Positions 31,821 to 43,097 are shown, counted from the first letter of the stretch. The stretch: 64,000 nucleotides of DNA from Mycoplasma haemocanis str. Illinois (GCF_000238995.1 NC_016638.1:744001-808000); one strand, 5' to 3'. Translations and numbers: made by a program. Notes: generated by a model from the sequence alone, not told the origin.

Positions 31821-32441
31821 TTAGGAAGACCTACCCGCTTCCTCACTACATCACTTCATTACCTTTTCTAAATCATTCCTTGCTTCCAATTTATACATTG
31901 TTAAAGAGTATCTTAATGTGCATCACTCTTTAAGTTTAGGCCCCCCCGACTCCTTATCCTTAACATTGCTTCCTACAACACTATCATCCTTAATAGATAA
32001 AGGATCACTACCACTTTTTCCCTTATTTACTTTATCCCAAGCCATTTTAAATTTCTCCTCAACTCCCGATCCCGACTCCGGAATCAATCCCACCCCCCTT
32101 AATAGAGCTTCTCCTTTTAAAGTACTTGTATTAATAACACATCATTCCTTGGCCAAAGCATACTTAGACTCATCATACTTCTGCTCTAAAGTATTCATAC
32201 ACCACTGTGGTAAGCCCTCTTCACTAGATACTCCTGAAATCTTAGAAGATGCAGCCTTATAAACTTTCTTTCATTCTGATCATTCAGCGCTTGAAATAGA
32301 AGAAAGAATTTTTCTTGGGTGTCCTCTTAATTCCTCCTTTAACTTATCTTTAATGGTTGTAGAATCAGAAAGTAAGAAATAACCTCCGACAGCACCACCA
32401 AGTCCTCCTACTGGAAGAAGTATCTTTAAAGCTGCAGACAT
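31821..32441 (-). CDS. MSAALK-family two-module WC protein, repeat unit 2
   Basis: 206 residues. The anchor, first module and final third are almost the same as in 29701-30312 and 33937-34557. The stretch after GVGLIPESG differs (SGVEEKFKMAWDKV, then SVVGSNVKDKESGG). It ends KWCSEEAGRSS. Variation confined to a mid-protein segment within near-identical flanks is what segmental gene conversion or selection on an exposed loop would give. Confidence 0.76.
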
Positions 32442-32671
32442 AACGGTTTCAACTTAAACGGATTTAAAAAATAAGAAACACAATTTATTTACTACTTCAT
32501 CCCTTTAAGAATTCCGTTAACTCTTATGATGCAGATTGCACACCCTTCCCGAGAATATCAATCCAGAAATGTCCAAGAGGAGCAATTCATTTCCACAATG
32601 ATTAGTTGGATTTAAATTTAAAAACACTTTCTTCTTTGACTATTTCCATTAAACTTCTTGGAGATTAATTA

Positions 32672-33298
32672 GTGTCTCTTAGATCGAAGAGCCTACTAGT
32701 TTTAGTAGGTTTAACTTCGGGGGTAGGGGTTGAGAGATTTTTATCTAGTCAAGGTGAATTAAGGCCTGAGCCTGTAATTACCAAAGAGGAACAGGAAGGA
32801 AAGCCTGCGAGCAAGGCAAAATTATATGCAATATATCACAGCACTATTCTACAAGACCCAGAAAACGGAAATAAACCATATCCGGAGGTAAAGGGTATTT
32901 CTCGTACTCCATTAACAGAAGATTTTATTAACGAGGATGAGGAACTTAAAAAATGTGTATGAAGAGGTAATTTGGAAAACAGGGCTTATGCCGCTTGAGA
33001 CTCTAGACGTAAAGTTTGAGAGTGTTCGGATGCTATGCAATACAAGGATTGATTTAATGGCGCAATGGAAGACCTTCCAATAAATGAGGGAAAGATTTTA
33101 GGAGAAATGAAAAAAGTTAAAAATTTAACCGACTCTTTACGAGGAGAAAAAGAAAAACTAGGAAAGGATGGAGGATGGCAAGAAATGTTGGAAAAATGTA
33201 AGAAAAGTTATGTTGAAAATTTTTCAGAAAGTTCAGCAGAAAATGACACAGCATGGTTTTGTAATATATTGTTATGGAAAATAGACCAGGGTAAATAA
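32672..33298 (+). CDS. MSLRSK-family protein, repeat unit 2
   Basis: 208 residues, GTG start. The first 125 or so residues are nearly those of 30543-31166, with scattered changes. The C-terminal third diverges (MEDLPINEGKILGEMKKVKN, LRGEKEKLGKDGG) while keeping KNLTD, a Cys pair (EKCKKSYVENFSES to WFC) and ILL before the end. The C-terminus is therefore the variable part in this family. Confidence 0.74.
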
Positions 33299-33315
33299 CA
33301 GTATTATAAATAGTC

Positions 33316-33927
33316 TTATTTTCCGGCGTCTTCACCACATCGCTTTTCTACCTTTCTAGATAAAGTTTCAGAACCCAATTCATACATCTTTACTTCATAT
33401 TTGGAAGTACATCACTCACTTAAAGATTGGCCTCCAGCATCTCGATTATCGGAGGCGGAATTCTTTAAAGAAATATCTTCCAATTTCAACTCTCCAGCAG
33501 ACTCATTCCCCGCCTTAAACTTATCTCAAGCCTTCTTCCATTTTTCATCAGTCTTAGCGGCCGAAAGCACTGGTTTACTTAAAATCTCTTTAATAGATCT
33601 ATCATAGACCACACACCACATCATTGCTTGCTCATACTTTTCTTTATTAAATGATGATTTCAAAGTAGATTCACACCAAACATTAATTTGCTCTTCAGAA
33701 ATACCAACTACTTTCTTATCTCCTGACTCCTTATAAACTTTCTTAAATTTAGCTCACGCAGAATCCCCTTTAGAAGTAAGGATTCTTTGATTCTGATTTA
33801 ATGAAGTTTTTATCTTATCTAAGATAGTAACTTCTTTCTATCCCGAAATGGAATATATATAACCTCCTAAAGCAGATGCAGAAGCTCCTACAGTCAAAAT
33901 AGGAAGTACTACCTTAAGAGAAGGCAT
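33316..33927 (-). pseudogene. MPSLKV-family copy with an in-frame nonsense codon, repeat unit 2
   Basis: It aligns end to end with 31200-31811. TAG at 33838-33840 replaces the CAG codon of the intact copy, right after the anchor (IYSISG, stop, KEV), so at most about 29 residues are made. A second change turns the Trp codon of the last WC into CGA (Arg) at 33340-33342. No frameshift is seen, consistent with recent inactivation. Confidence 0.75.
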
Positions 33928-33936
33928 TTACTAAAC

Positions 33937-34557
33937 TTAGGAAGACCTGCCCGCTTCCTCACTACATCACTTCATTACCTTTTCTAAATCATTCCTTGCT
34001 TCCAATTTATACATTGTTAAAGAGTATCTGGATGTACATCACGTTTTAAGCCCAAGCCCTCCTTTATTCTCATCAGAAACGGAAGATCCTATAACTTTCT
34101 CATCCGTTATAGCCAATGCGCCTGCATTATTCTTTTCCTTATTTACCTTTTTTCAAGCGTTTTTAAATTTCTCATCAACTTTATCCCCCGACTCTGGAAT
34201 CAATCCCACGCCCTTTAATAGAGCTTCTCCTTTTAAAGTACTTGTATTAATAACACATCATTCCTTGGCCAAAGCATACTTAGACTCATCATACTTCTGC
34301 TCTAAAGTATTCATACACCATTGTGGTAATCCCTCTTCACTAGATACTCCTGAAATCTTAGAAGATGCAGCCTTATAAACTTTCTTTCACTCTGACCATT
34401 CAGCACTCGAAATAGAAGAAAGAATTTTTCTTGGCTGTCCTCTTAATTCCTCCTTTAACTTATCCTTAATGGTTGTAGAATCAGAAAGTAAGAAATATCC
34501 TCCGACAGCACCACCAAGTCCCCCTACTGGAAGAAGTATCTTTAAAGCTGCAGACAT
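33937..34557 (-). CDS. MSAALK-family two-module WC protein, repeat unit 3
   Basis: 206 residues. It is the promoter-proximal copy of the tandem array on this strand. Anchor and module one are as in the siblings. The mid segment (SGDKVDEKFKNAWKKV, then NNAGALAITDEKVIGSSV) combines features of unit 1 and unit 2, i.e. it looks mosaic. It ends KWCSEEAGRSS. The upstream gap starts like the 30313 and 32442 gaps and then becomes unique. Confidence 0.76.
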
Positions 34558-34642
34558 AATTCCTCAAGATTAAGCTGTTTAAGAAATAAAAATACAATTT
34601 ATTTAATACCTTAGCTTTCAAAATAAACCTTCAATTCAGGAT

Positions 34643-34708
34643 TTGACGAGATCCTCGCGAGCGGAAATATAATAGGTAGGCAAGACATTGTGGAGGAATG
34701 TCCTTACC
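34643..34708 (+). promoter_or_regulatory. Consensus-like promoter followed by a bulged hairpin
   Basis: TTGACG (34643-34648) and TATAAT (34668-34673) with a 19-base spacer form the best sigma-70-like pair noticed in the window. Directly after it, 34675-34680 pairs with 34103+600 equivalents at 34703-34708, and 34684-34689 pairs with 34697-34702, leaving a CAA bulge and a 7-base loop. It precedes the 34833 gene by about 125 bases and could be a leader or a small RNA. No RNA family recognised. Confidence 0.45.
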
Positions 34709-34832
34709 AACAACATAGAAAAACAGTACTTAAAAAACTTGGATTGAAGTTCTAAAAAGAAAAATGAGATTAAATTTAGGCACCTTTTATTGACTACAAT
34801 CCTTTTAAGAGTTTTTTATTTTTAACCCTGAA

Positions 34833-35480
34833 ATGGTGAGTGAATTAGTTACAAAAGCAGCATTTGGAACAATCGTTTGTGGAGGGATTGTGGGTGGTGG
34901 TTTCTTAATTAAGAATTCCCTTAATTCTGAAGATAAATCCCTATCTAGTAAATTGAAAGATAAGAAATATAAACTACTATCTTTCGACAACACACACAAC
35001 AATCACTGAACTAATATAGTTACTGCTTACAAGACGCAAACAACCAGCAATGCCAATCTAAAAATTAAAGGAGTTGCCATTTCTGGAACAACTGAAAACG
35101 ATCTTAAATCCCTTAAAACTGTTTGTCAGTCTATTGTAGAAGCCGACTTCTCTCAATCTAATTATGACTTAGCTATTAAATGATGTGTAATTCCTGAGAC
35201 AGTTAGCGAGAGAATTACAAAAGATGGAAAAAAGATACTTCAATTGGATTCTACAGATAACAGAGAAAAAACTTCTTGAACTGCTTTGGTAACAAAGCAC
35301 AAAGAGGAGAAAAATAATAATAAGAAGTTTGCGTCATTAACCTTAAACACTGCAACTGATGATTCAGAAATAAACAAACTTCGAGAGAAATGTAAAGAGA
35401 TTAAAGATAAAAAGAATTACGAGTCTGATTATGAATCTTCCTACCAGAAATTTAATGACTTTTGTTCTGTAGTAATATAA
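34833..35480 (+). CDS. Anchored two-module WC protein
   Basis: 215 residues. The anchor is AAFGTIVCGGIVGGGFLIKN. LSSKLKDKKYKLLSFDN leads into module one, ending KWCVIPETVSERI; module two has the KCKEIKDKKNYESDYESSYQ stretch and an FC ending (DFCSVVI). It is most like types T and U of the 17533-25513 array, so probably a dispersed copy. Convergent or divergent neighbours are absent; its promoter is likely the one at 34643. Confidence 0.75.
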
Positions 35481-35572
35481 GTCTCAAAAACTGTCTTTAA
35501 ATTAAAATTCTTATCTTTTAGTCTTCCAATTTCGAACTACAAATACAATCTTTCGACTCATTTCCTTAATCA

Positions 35573-37405
35573 TTGCCAAGTAAAAAATTATTAGTAGGAC
35601 TATTAACGCCGATTTTTGCCCTTCCAGCTTTATACCCCAAAAAGCTTGAAATTAAAGACTATAAAATAATCGTAAATTACAACGGACAAGCTGATCTTTT
35701 ACTGAGCTTACAAATACCGCCAGACTACTATCCTTATCAATTTAAAAAAACTTCCCTATATGACTATTTAACTGATGTTGATTCCTACGTAATCACAAAT
35801 GATCGTACCTCTCATAACAAGAGCCAAGTAAAGGTCAAATTACAATCTAGACTTAATTCCTTATTAAGTAAGGTTAAAGAATTCGGACCCTCCCTTTGAA
35901 ACCAAGATCTATATGATTCTGGACTAGTATTTAGAAATGAACAATTTTGAAATAACAAAAGAACCTCTGTACTATTCCTAGAACAATTTGTAGCGGATGA
36001 CTATGTAAATATAGAAGACTCATTTGATTTAATACCAATACATAAAGACCTAATAATAACTAACTACAGAGCTGCTAGAGATCCATACACCATATTTTCT
36101 GAAGAGGTATTTAAATATTTTGAAAATTCAACTGCCAATAACGGAAATAACGAACTAGCATCTAAATTCAAATCATATGTGGATAACTACAACAAAGAAT
36201 CCATCAACTCTCTTTACAGATTTGGGAAGTATATTTACTTTTGAAATGATCTTTTCAAAAAACATGAACAACAATTCCGAGAGTTGGGAATGGATGATTG
36301 GATTTCAAAAGGGGCGTCGAACAATAATAAACGTACTTTCTCTCTAGATAACGGGAAGGACGGGATAATCGCTAAAAAATATTCTAGAGTTGTATTTACA
36401 GATGAAGAAATAGAGAATTTAAAGAAATGAAAATCAGATTGAAAATCCAATTATGAATCCACTTCTTATAAGTTAACTCATCATCCAGCTTTAGAACAAA
36501 CAACCATACCGGGGGCCGCTCCACTCGCAGAAGGATCTCAAAAGGAGGTAGTTATTTTCCTATTTCAATTCGCGGCATTAATAGACAAATACAGTAAGAG
36601 TAATAACTTTAAAACTGAATTTTCTGATGATTACCGAAAGAGCTTCATGGAAAGTGCACTTAAGAATGCAAAGCAAATGGCTTCCAATTTGAAAGAACGG
36701 ATCAAATTAATTAGAGAGTACCTGCAGAAGATAAATGTTGTGGATAATTCTTTTAATCCAGAGAACGGTAATAACTCTAACTCTAAATCATTAGCGATAG
36801 TTACCTATCCTCCTTCCTCTTATGGTGCTGGAGAAGCTACTATTCAATCAATGTCTAAATTCCCATTTATTTATAAAGACATAGGATTAAAACAAGTCTA
36901 CCCTCACAACATGGGAAACCATGCTGACGATATGGAGAATGATATCTTCTCTGTAGATGATAATGGGTGGTGATGAAAGATTGGTAAATCAGATCTAAAC
37001 TCAAACAATTTAGTTGAATTTAAAAATACTGCTGACAGCTTATTAATCCTAGCTAATCCAGAAGATTGAAGTCTCCTACATGATAAGAATGCCTCATCCA
37101 TAAAAAGCTTAGGAAGTATTCTTAAAGGGGGGGAAGAGATCGATATTAGTAAGATCAATCAGAAAGGTTACAAGGTAAGTTACAACAAATATCATCTATG
37201 AAACGAAGGTCTTAGATCTCCTATAGCCTTAAATTTACTTTTAGATAGTCTAGTAAACATCCTACAGAAACAATACGATCCAGAGTTTTCTATATGTGGG
37301 GGAGAATGCCAAGGAAGCAATGGAAATAACAAATATGCAAAGGCTATGGACTGAGGAGACTACTGACACACTCACTTTTTAAACGGTACAAGTGTTGCAA
37401 GTTAA
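35573..37405 (+). CDS. Large exported protein, 610 residues, paralog 1
   Basis: 610 residues from a TTG start. A short signal-like N-terminus (KKLLVGLLTPIFALPALYP) precedes a mature region with no further clear membrane helix. Blocks shared with 37392-39224: KDYKI(I/M)VNYNGQADLLL, IPPDYYPYQFKKTSLYDYL, DPYTIFS, HHPALEQTTIPG, VVIFLFQFAAL, PP(S/T)SYGAGEATIQSMSK, and NKYHLWNEGLRSPIALNLLL. Size and export would fit a mycoplasma solute-binding or MG185-like lipoprotein, but no lipobox or defining motif was confirmed. Function unknown. In-frame TGA occurs many times, including a WWW run near residue 465. Confidence 0.75.
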
Positions 37406-39224
37406 CAAGAAGGTATTAATTTTCTCGGGAAGTCCTTTTCTTGGTTTTGCTGGTTTTTTGAGAGCCTCAGATCAAGAGATAAAGGATTATAAGATAATGG
37501 TTAACTACAATGGTCAGGCTGATCTTTTACTAAGCTTACAAATACCTCCAGACTACTATCCCTACCAATTCAAAAAAACTTCCCTATATGACTATCTCAC
37601 TGATGTTGATCAATATGTAATCACCAATGCACATACTTCTACCAATAAAAGTCAAATAAAGGTAAAGTTACAGTCCCGACTTAATGAATTATTAGGGAAG
37701 GTTAAAGAGTTCGGGCCCTCCCTTTGAAATGAGGGTCTTTATGATTCGGGATTAGTATTTAGAAATGATCAATTCTGAAGTAATAAAAGAACTTCCATAC
37801 TATTCTTAGAGCAGTTTGTAGCGGATGATCATGCCATTATTTCTAACGCCTTAAATATTCTACCGACGCACAAGGACTTAATAATAACCAACTACCGAGC
37901 AGCAAGAGACCCATACACTATCTTTTCTAAGAAGGTCTTTAAATGTTTTAAAGAGCACAATATAAATCTAAGTTCCTCTAGTGCTAATGATGACACGTGT
38001 GATGAGAATAGTAAAAAAATTGGAGAGAAATTAAGGGAATATATCTTTCAGTACAACAAAGAATCTATTAACTCTCTTTATAGATTCGGAAGATATATTG
38101 ATTTCTGAAATAAATTATTTAGTGAACATTCATCTCAGCTCTCACAACTTAAAATAGAAGATTGAATTAAGAAGGATAAGCTCTTCTCCTTGAAGGAACA
38201 TGATCAAGAAATAGCTAAGAAGTATGTCAATACAGTTTTCACTCAAGAAGAGATTAATACTTTAAATAATTGAAATGGAAATGGTTCTTGACAATCAAAC
38301 TATTTAAGCACTTTAAGCAAAACTCATCATCCAGCTTTAGAACAAACAACCATACCTGGAGAAGCTCCCTTAGCTGAGGGTGCACAAAAGGAAGTTGTTA
38401 TCTTCTTATTTCAATTTGCCGCCTTACTAGATAAATATTCTAAGAGCAGTAACTTCGAAACAGAATTTAAGCATGATTATCGAAAAGAATTCATAAAGAA
38501 TGCTCTTCAAAATGCTGCCACTATGGGTAATAATCTTCAGACTAGAATTACGAGCATAAGAGACTACTTTAAGAAGATAGGAGTTGTTGATTCTTCTTAT
38601 GAACCGAGCAAGGGTAACAACTCTAACTCTAAATCATTGGCAATACTAACATATCCCCCTACCTCTTATGGTGCTGGAGAGGCTACTATTCAATCAATGT
38701 CCAAATTTCCCTTTATCTATTCAGACATCGGATTAAGACAAGTATTTCCTAAAAATATAAACACTGCTACCTCTATGGAAGATGACATCTTCTCCGTAGA
38801 TGATAATGGGTGGTGATGAAAGATAGGAAAAGCTGATTTGGATCCTTCTCATCTGCTTAAGTTTGAAGGAACGGCAGATAATATACTTATATTAGCCAAC
38901 CCCGAAGATTGAAGCTTACTAAAAGATAAAAATTCAGCGGCGGTTAAATCTATTGGGAATCTCCTAAAAAACAGAACATCTAACAATATAGATCCATACA
39001 AGGTAAATTCAGATGACTATCCCGTTAAATACAACAAATATCATCTATGAAACGAAGGCCTAAGATCTCCTATAGCCTTAAATTTACTTCTAGATAGTCT
39101 GGTAGATATGTTTCAAAAATGATATGATAAAGGCTTTTCACATGTTAGTGAATATTGCAAAGCTATGGAATGGGGTTGGTATTGAAGTCAACAATTCGTA
39201 GAGGGACGATATAATGATGAATAG
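37392..39224 (+). CDS. Large exported protein, 610 residues, paralog 2
   Basis: 610 residues; GTG at 37392 or TTG at 37395 as start, overlapping the end of paralog 1 by 14 bases. The signal-like N-terminus has FSGSPFLGFAGFLRAS. It aligns with paralog 1 along the whole length. The least conserved part is the middle (about residues 175-300), with an extra Cys-containing insert near SANDDTCDEN. Translational overlap suggests equal output and perhaps one complex. It is followed by a small gene whose ATG overlaps its stop. Confidence 0.74.
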
Positions 39225-39666
39225 TCTATTAGCTAAATTTGCATTGTTGGCTGGAGGCACTTCAGCTGTGGGTGGTAGTACAGTTTTTCTAGAACATAAT
39301 AGACAATCGGACCTAACTCCTACATTTAAAACTATCAAAGAGAAAATTCCTTCACAGATTACCAGATATGAAGATATTCTCCCTATTCAAAGAAGTCGTG
39401 GATGTAATTTTTGATTAGTAGAAAAATGGTCAGAAAGGAAGATAGTTGGTCCCGCAAGGTGAGAGCAAATACTTATGAAAGATAGAACTGGTGATAAGAC
39501 AGTTATCAGTGACAAAGAGACGAGTTTACTCTCATATATAAATAGTACTTACACAGAAAAATGTAAAAATGGAGCGCAATTAATGGTTCATTATAAAGAA
39601 GGAAAAACATGAGACCTTCATGACGGTACTGATCAATCATCCCTCCCTGGGGGCGGTAAAAAATAA
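39214..39666 (+). CDS. Small anchored protein coupled to the 610-residue paralogs
   Basis: 150 residues. The anchor FALLAGGTSAVGGSTVFLEH resembles those of the WC families, but the rest does not: it has RGCNFWLVEKWSERKIVGPA, one more Cys (EKCKNG) and no WC ending. The start overlaps the previous stop by 11 bases. It may be an accessory subunit of the two large proteins. No family recognised. Confidence 0.65.
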
Positions 39667-39693
39667 ATCCGTATAATAAACAGGAAATCCTAA

Positions 39694-40353
39694 TTAAGCC
39701 TTAGTGCATCATTTTTTATATCTAATGAATTTAGGATCCAATTCGTGCTTATAAGATTGTTCTTTATTGAATTCACACCACTTCTTTAGATACAGAACAT
39801 TAGCCTCAGATTTCTTAAGTACCCCATTCTCAAAAGGCTTACCCATATATACATCTATTCTCTGAATCCAATCTTCCTCCTTCGACTTTCTCCAGTAATC
39901 CTCTATTACAGAGTCCCAATATTTCTGATCCCTATTAGAGTGATAGCTGTAATCAAAATCCAAAATCTCTAATCCCAGATTCTCTAACTGATCAGTAAAG
40001 CTAATAGGCCTAGTACACCAAGTAGCCACTAACTTAAAAAGCCAATCATCCTTACCTAAAAACTTTCTTTTTGCATTAGCTTCGCATCAGAACTTCAAAT
40101 TAGAAGAATCTTTTCCAATATGCTTTGGCAATATTTCCCCCTCTCCTAGCCTAATTAAATCTTTATTATTAGATTCGGAATATCTCGTTTTTTGAATATC
40201 TCAAGATGAGGAATCCCCTTGCGAAAGCATCGGTCTTCCTGTAATTTTTAAATATCTTTCTATAGTAAAAGGTCTTGCAGCCTTTATTGAAACCCAAGCC
40301 GCAAAGGACCCGACAATCGCAACCGGTAAAAAAGTTTTAGATTGTATAGGCAC
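39694..40353 (-). CDS. Anchored two-module WC protein, type GRPML
   Basis: 219 residues from a GTG start. The anchor is FLPVAIVGSFAAWVSIKAA. RYLKITGRPML leads into module one, ending TWCTRPISFTDQL; module two has KKWCEFNKEQSYKHEL and ends KKWCTKA. It is the second member of the 13435-14049 subfamily. It converges on 39214-39666 with 27 bases between stops. Confidence 0.74.
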
Positions 40354-40837
40354 ACTAAATCTCCCTATAAGATAGAGCCATATTAGAGTAACTTAGATCC
40401 CTCCCATACATAGTAGAAGATTTAATCTTGCCCATTCTTAAAAATGATAGAAATTAGTTCTTACAACCCTAACGAAAGAGTCTTGCACTTCCCCAAACAG
40501 GAAAAACATAATCTAAAGTAAAAAATAGACAATCAAGCCCATACCGTAGATTTTTTCTGGATTTATTTTTATTAAAATCCCATAGATTATTAATGGCAAT
40601 CAAGTCTACTCCACATAAAGTATTTGATTCTATAAAGAACTGTTAGTATCTCAAGTATTTTCAAATTAAGAAAAGTTTAAAATTCATAGGAGTAGTTATT
40701 CAGAGTTAGTTTAGTAAAACTTAATTAAGTTCTAGACAGATGACTTCCATTTAAGTCTTTCTTAAAGATATTAAAAAGAAACTCTACTGGAAAAATCTCC
40801 CTTTAAGGACACAAGTAAATCTCTCTGTAGAGAATAG
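40354..40837. other. Intergenic with an orphan copy of the MFFLHY promoter element
   Basis: No gene. TTTTTATTAAAATCC at 40566-40580 matches the conserved element upstream of MFFLHY-type genes. It is followed by ATG at 40593 that opens only 17 codons before TAG, so this may be where such a gene was lost. The proximal 100 bases before 40838 should carry that gene's promoter. Confidence 0.4.
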
Positions 40838-41464
40838 ATGATTTGGAACAATAAATTACTATTTGCATTATTAGGAATATCTGGGGCAGGAACTACCCTA
40901 TTCCTTCTTTCAAATTACACACAAACTGACAATAGAAGAGAAACGTTTTCCACGCAAATTGATACTAAATATTTACTTAAAACCTCAGATACTAAACAAT
41001 GAAAAGAAAGAGTAGTAGATCTTAAAGCATTACTAACTGCCCACGACTCTCTAGTTCCGTTAAAGCTTAAAAAGAGGGGAAATGATCTCCAAGAGAAGGA
41101 CTTACAAGAGTGGTGTGATTATGCTTTAAATAATTCATTTCACGGAAAACAAGATCCCTCATTTCTTATGTTTGTGATTTTCTGTACATACAACTTAGGC
41201 GATAAAATAATGGGGAATAAAATAACTAAATCTACCAGTAAAGATGACAGCAAACTAAACACCATATGAAATAAGATAGCTGCTTTAAAACCAAATACCG
41301 AGATGAGTACTGAGTTATTAAAAGTTAGATTAACAGTAAATCCCCAAAATAATCATGCCGGAAATGAAGCCGTAAAAAATTGATGTTTAAGTATGTATGA
41401 GACTCCTTATTGAGAAAGTGAACAATATCTATCAGAAGTTCAGGAGCATTGTATTCTAGAGTAA
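40838..41464 (+). CDS. Anchored two-module WC protein, MNPIK-like
   Basis: 208 residues. The N-terminus NKLLFALLGISGAGTTLFLL is the anchor. Module one runs QEWCDYALNNSF to VIFC (C-x22-C) and continues TYNLGDKIMGNKI, as related genes have VYRNKDKLGSS. Module two runs KNWCLSMYETPYW to EHC. It belongs to the same extended group as 43826, 45901, 50132 and 51423. Confidence 0.73.
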
Positions 41465-41492
41465 CTAGAATTTATTCACAAATTAAGGAAGG

Positions 41493-42267
41493 CTATTTAA
41501 TACAGTTAAAGCTGGCTATCTTATAATTCTGATCCTCCGAATTTATATAGGGATTGGAAGATACAGATGCGCATCACTTCATTAGTAACTCTTGGGTAAT
41601 ATTTGCCTTTTCAACTGTAGCACTTTCTTGACCATCCTTAGGAATTAATAAATTTGTTCCCTCTCCCGATCCATAAGCCTTCCTTTAAAGACTGTCAATC
41701 GCCAACACTAGTGGAAGTTAATCAAGATTTATTTTTAGACTTAAAATCTGAATTAATTTGATCTCTTAATGTATCCCTGGAGCAAAAATTCCTGCAAGAG
41801 TGTAAAGAATGAAGAAGATACCATCTTACAGTAATTCTTAACCTTCTCTTATAGCCTTATCTTCTCCAATGTGGCTTTACACCATTCCTTTAATTTCGGT
41901 CCCCCAGAAATCACATCATTCACAGAAGCTTCTTTAAAGGAAACTACTTCCAAATCTCTTAGTTCACGCCTTTTATCATTTGGAATATCCTCATTTTCAA
42001 ACAATAGAATTTAATCCTGTACTTTCCAATTCTCCCCTTGAGAACATTAATATTTACCGCACACAATTAGAATGCCTTGCTGTAAACGGAAAACTCTTTT
42101 TCTGAATACTCCTTCTTTAACAACTAGGAAAAGAGGATTCATCTATCTCTTTTCATTTCCGAACTTTTTTATAAAAGATTTCATATTTTCCCAAAATAAA
42201 CTCCAATTCCCGCCACTCCGGCAGCAGAAATAAAAGTTAATAATCCCTTGCCAACCCATGCATTCAT
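41493..42267 (-). pseudogene. Decayed MSAALK-type surface gene
   Basis: The N-terminal end is readable from ATG 42267 (MNAWVGKGLLTFISAAGVAG, an anchor) but soon meets a stop. Farther down, SGGPKLKEWC matches the start of module two of the MSAALK genes, and an MKWCAS segment lies near the 3' end. Several frame changes and stops separate these. One full gene length of remains. Confidence 0.55.
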
Positions 42268-42416
42268 AAGTATCTCAAAAACTAATACCGTTATGACGGA
42301 GAATTATCTTAGTTTTCGAAAGCTAGAAAAATTAGCTAAATTTAAATATCGTTCCGAACTTTAATATTTTTAAATAATCAAACCTAAAAAGAACAATAAT
42401 CTAAACTTCAAATAAA

Positions 42417-43097
42417 TTATCTAGCTTTTAAAGAAGAAAGACATCTAGGAATATTTACATCAAGATCCTCTTTTGTAAGCATCTCTCCGGAAGTAAACTT
42501 ATCCCGTACCTTTTGACATTCAGTTTTAGCTTTCTTCAATACCTCCTGCAACGAACCGGTGTAACCTACTTTTAACAAATCATGAAACTTATGCATTTTC
42601 TCTCCGACGTTATCTACCAACTTATCTCAGAAAATAAAATCTTCAGCCCTATACTGAACTCTAGCTAATTTATCCACCCAGTAAGAGCGTTTACTCATAT
42701 CTTTACTTCTGGAAATTGAATCGCCATTATCACAGAAACCAACATATCTAAGCTGTCCATTATTTAAATTCTCTCCACTCTCTATTTTGCCCCTCATGTT
42801 TCTACAAAAGGTAACCAAACTTCCTCAAACGTCCCCTTCCTCCCTCTTCTTGATATTACTAAAGAAATTAAAAGCTTTAGAATCCGAACGAATGTCGTGA
42901 ATTTTTCTAGTTCTTAAAGAAACATTTCCAGAAACATCATCTCAGAATCTCAGATAACCATTAGAGTACTTCAAAGAAACATACCTATTAGCTACATCTG
43001 AATAATCAACTTTAGAAACACTCCCAACCTCAGCCGAAACAGGAGCAACAAAGGAAACAAAAGCTTGAAACACTCAAGCTACTGAATAGTGAATCAT
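42417..43097 (-). CDS. MFFLHY-type exported protein, cassette copy A
   Basis: 226 residues. The N-terminus MIHYSVAWVFQAFVSFVAPV looks like a signal peptide. Family blocks: VDYSDVANRYVSLKYSN, YLRFWDD, TFCRNMRGKIE, LNNGQLRYVGFCD, RSYWVDKLARVQY, EDFIFWDKL, and RCLSSLKAR at the end. It is divergent from the MELIQKG gene at 43198 with a 100-base shared promoter gap. Close to 48982-49662. Confidence 0.76.

Larger units (their letters stand above)
29701..34557. repeat. Tandem array of a unit of about 2.12 kb
   Basis: The gene order MSAALK(-), MSLRSK(+), MPSLKV(-) occurs at 29701-31811, again at 31821-33927, and a third MSAALK starts at 33937. Corresponding ends are 2120 and 2116 bases apart. Intergenic regions are repeated with the genes, so whole blocks were duplicated. 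Copies are highly similar except in parts of the MSAALK and MSLRSK coding regions. The third MPSLKV-type frame is broken. Confidence 0.8.

Noticed and set aside
29701..34557. Tandem units considered as a transposon or prophage
   Set aside because: No transposase, integrase or terminal inverted repeats; only surface-type genes are repeated.
34690..34705. GAGGAATGTCC resembling the conserved GAGGAAAGTCC of RNase P RNA
   Set aside because: The core base differs, flanking conserved elements are missing, and only about 130 bases remain before the next gene.
36904..37158. 84-codon minus-strand frame inside the 610-residue gene
   Set aside because: The opposite strand is conserved with its paralog at the protein level; this is a shadow.
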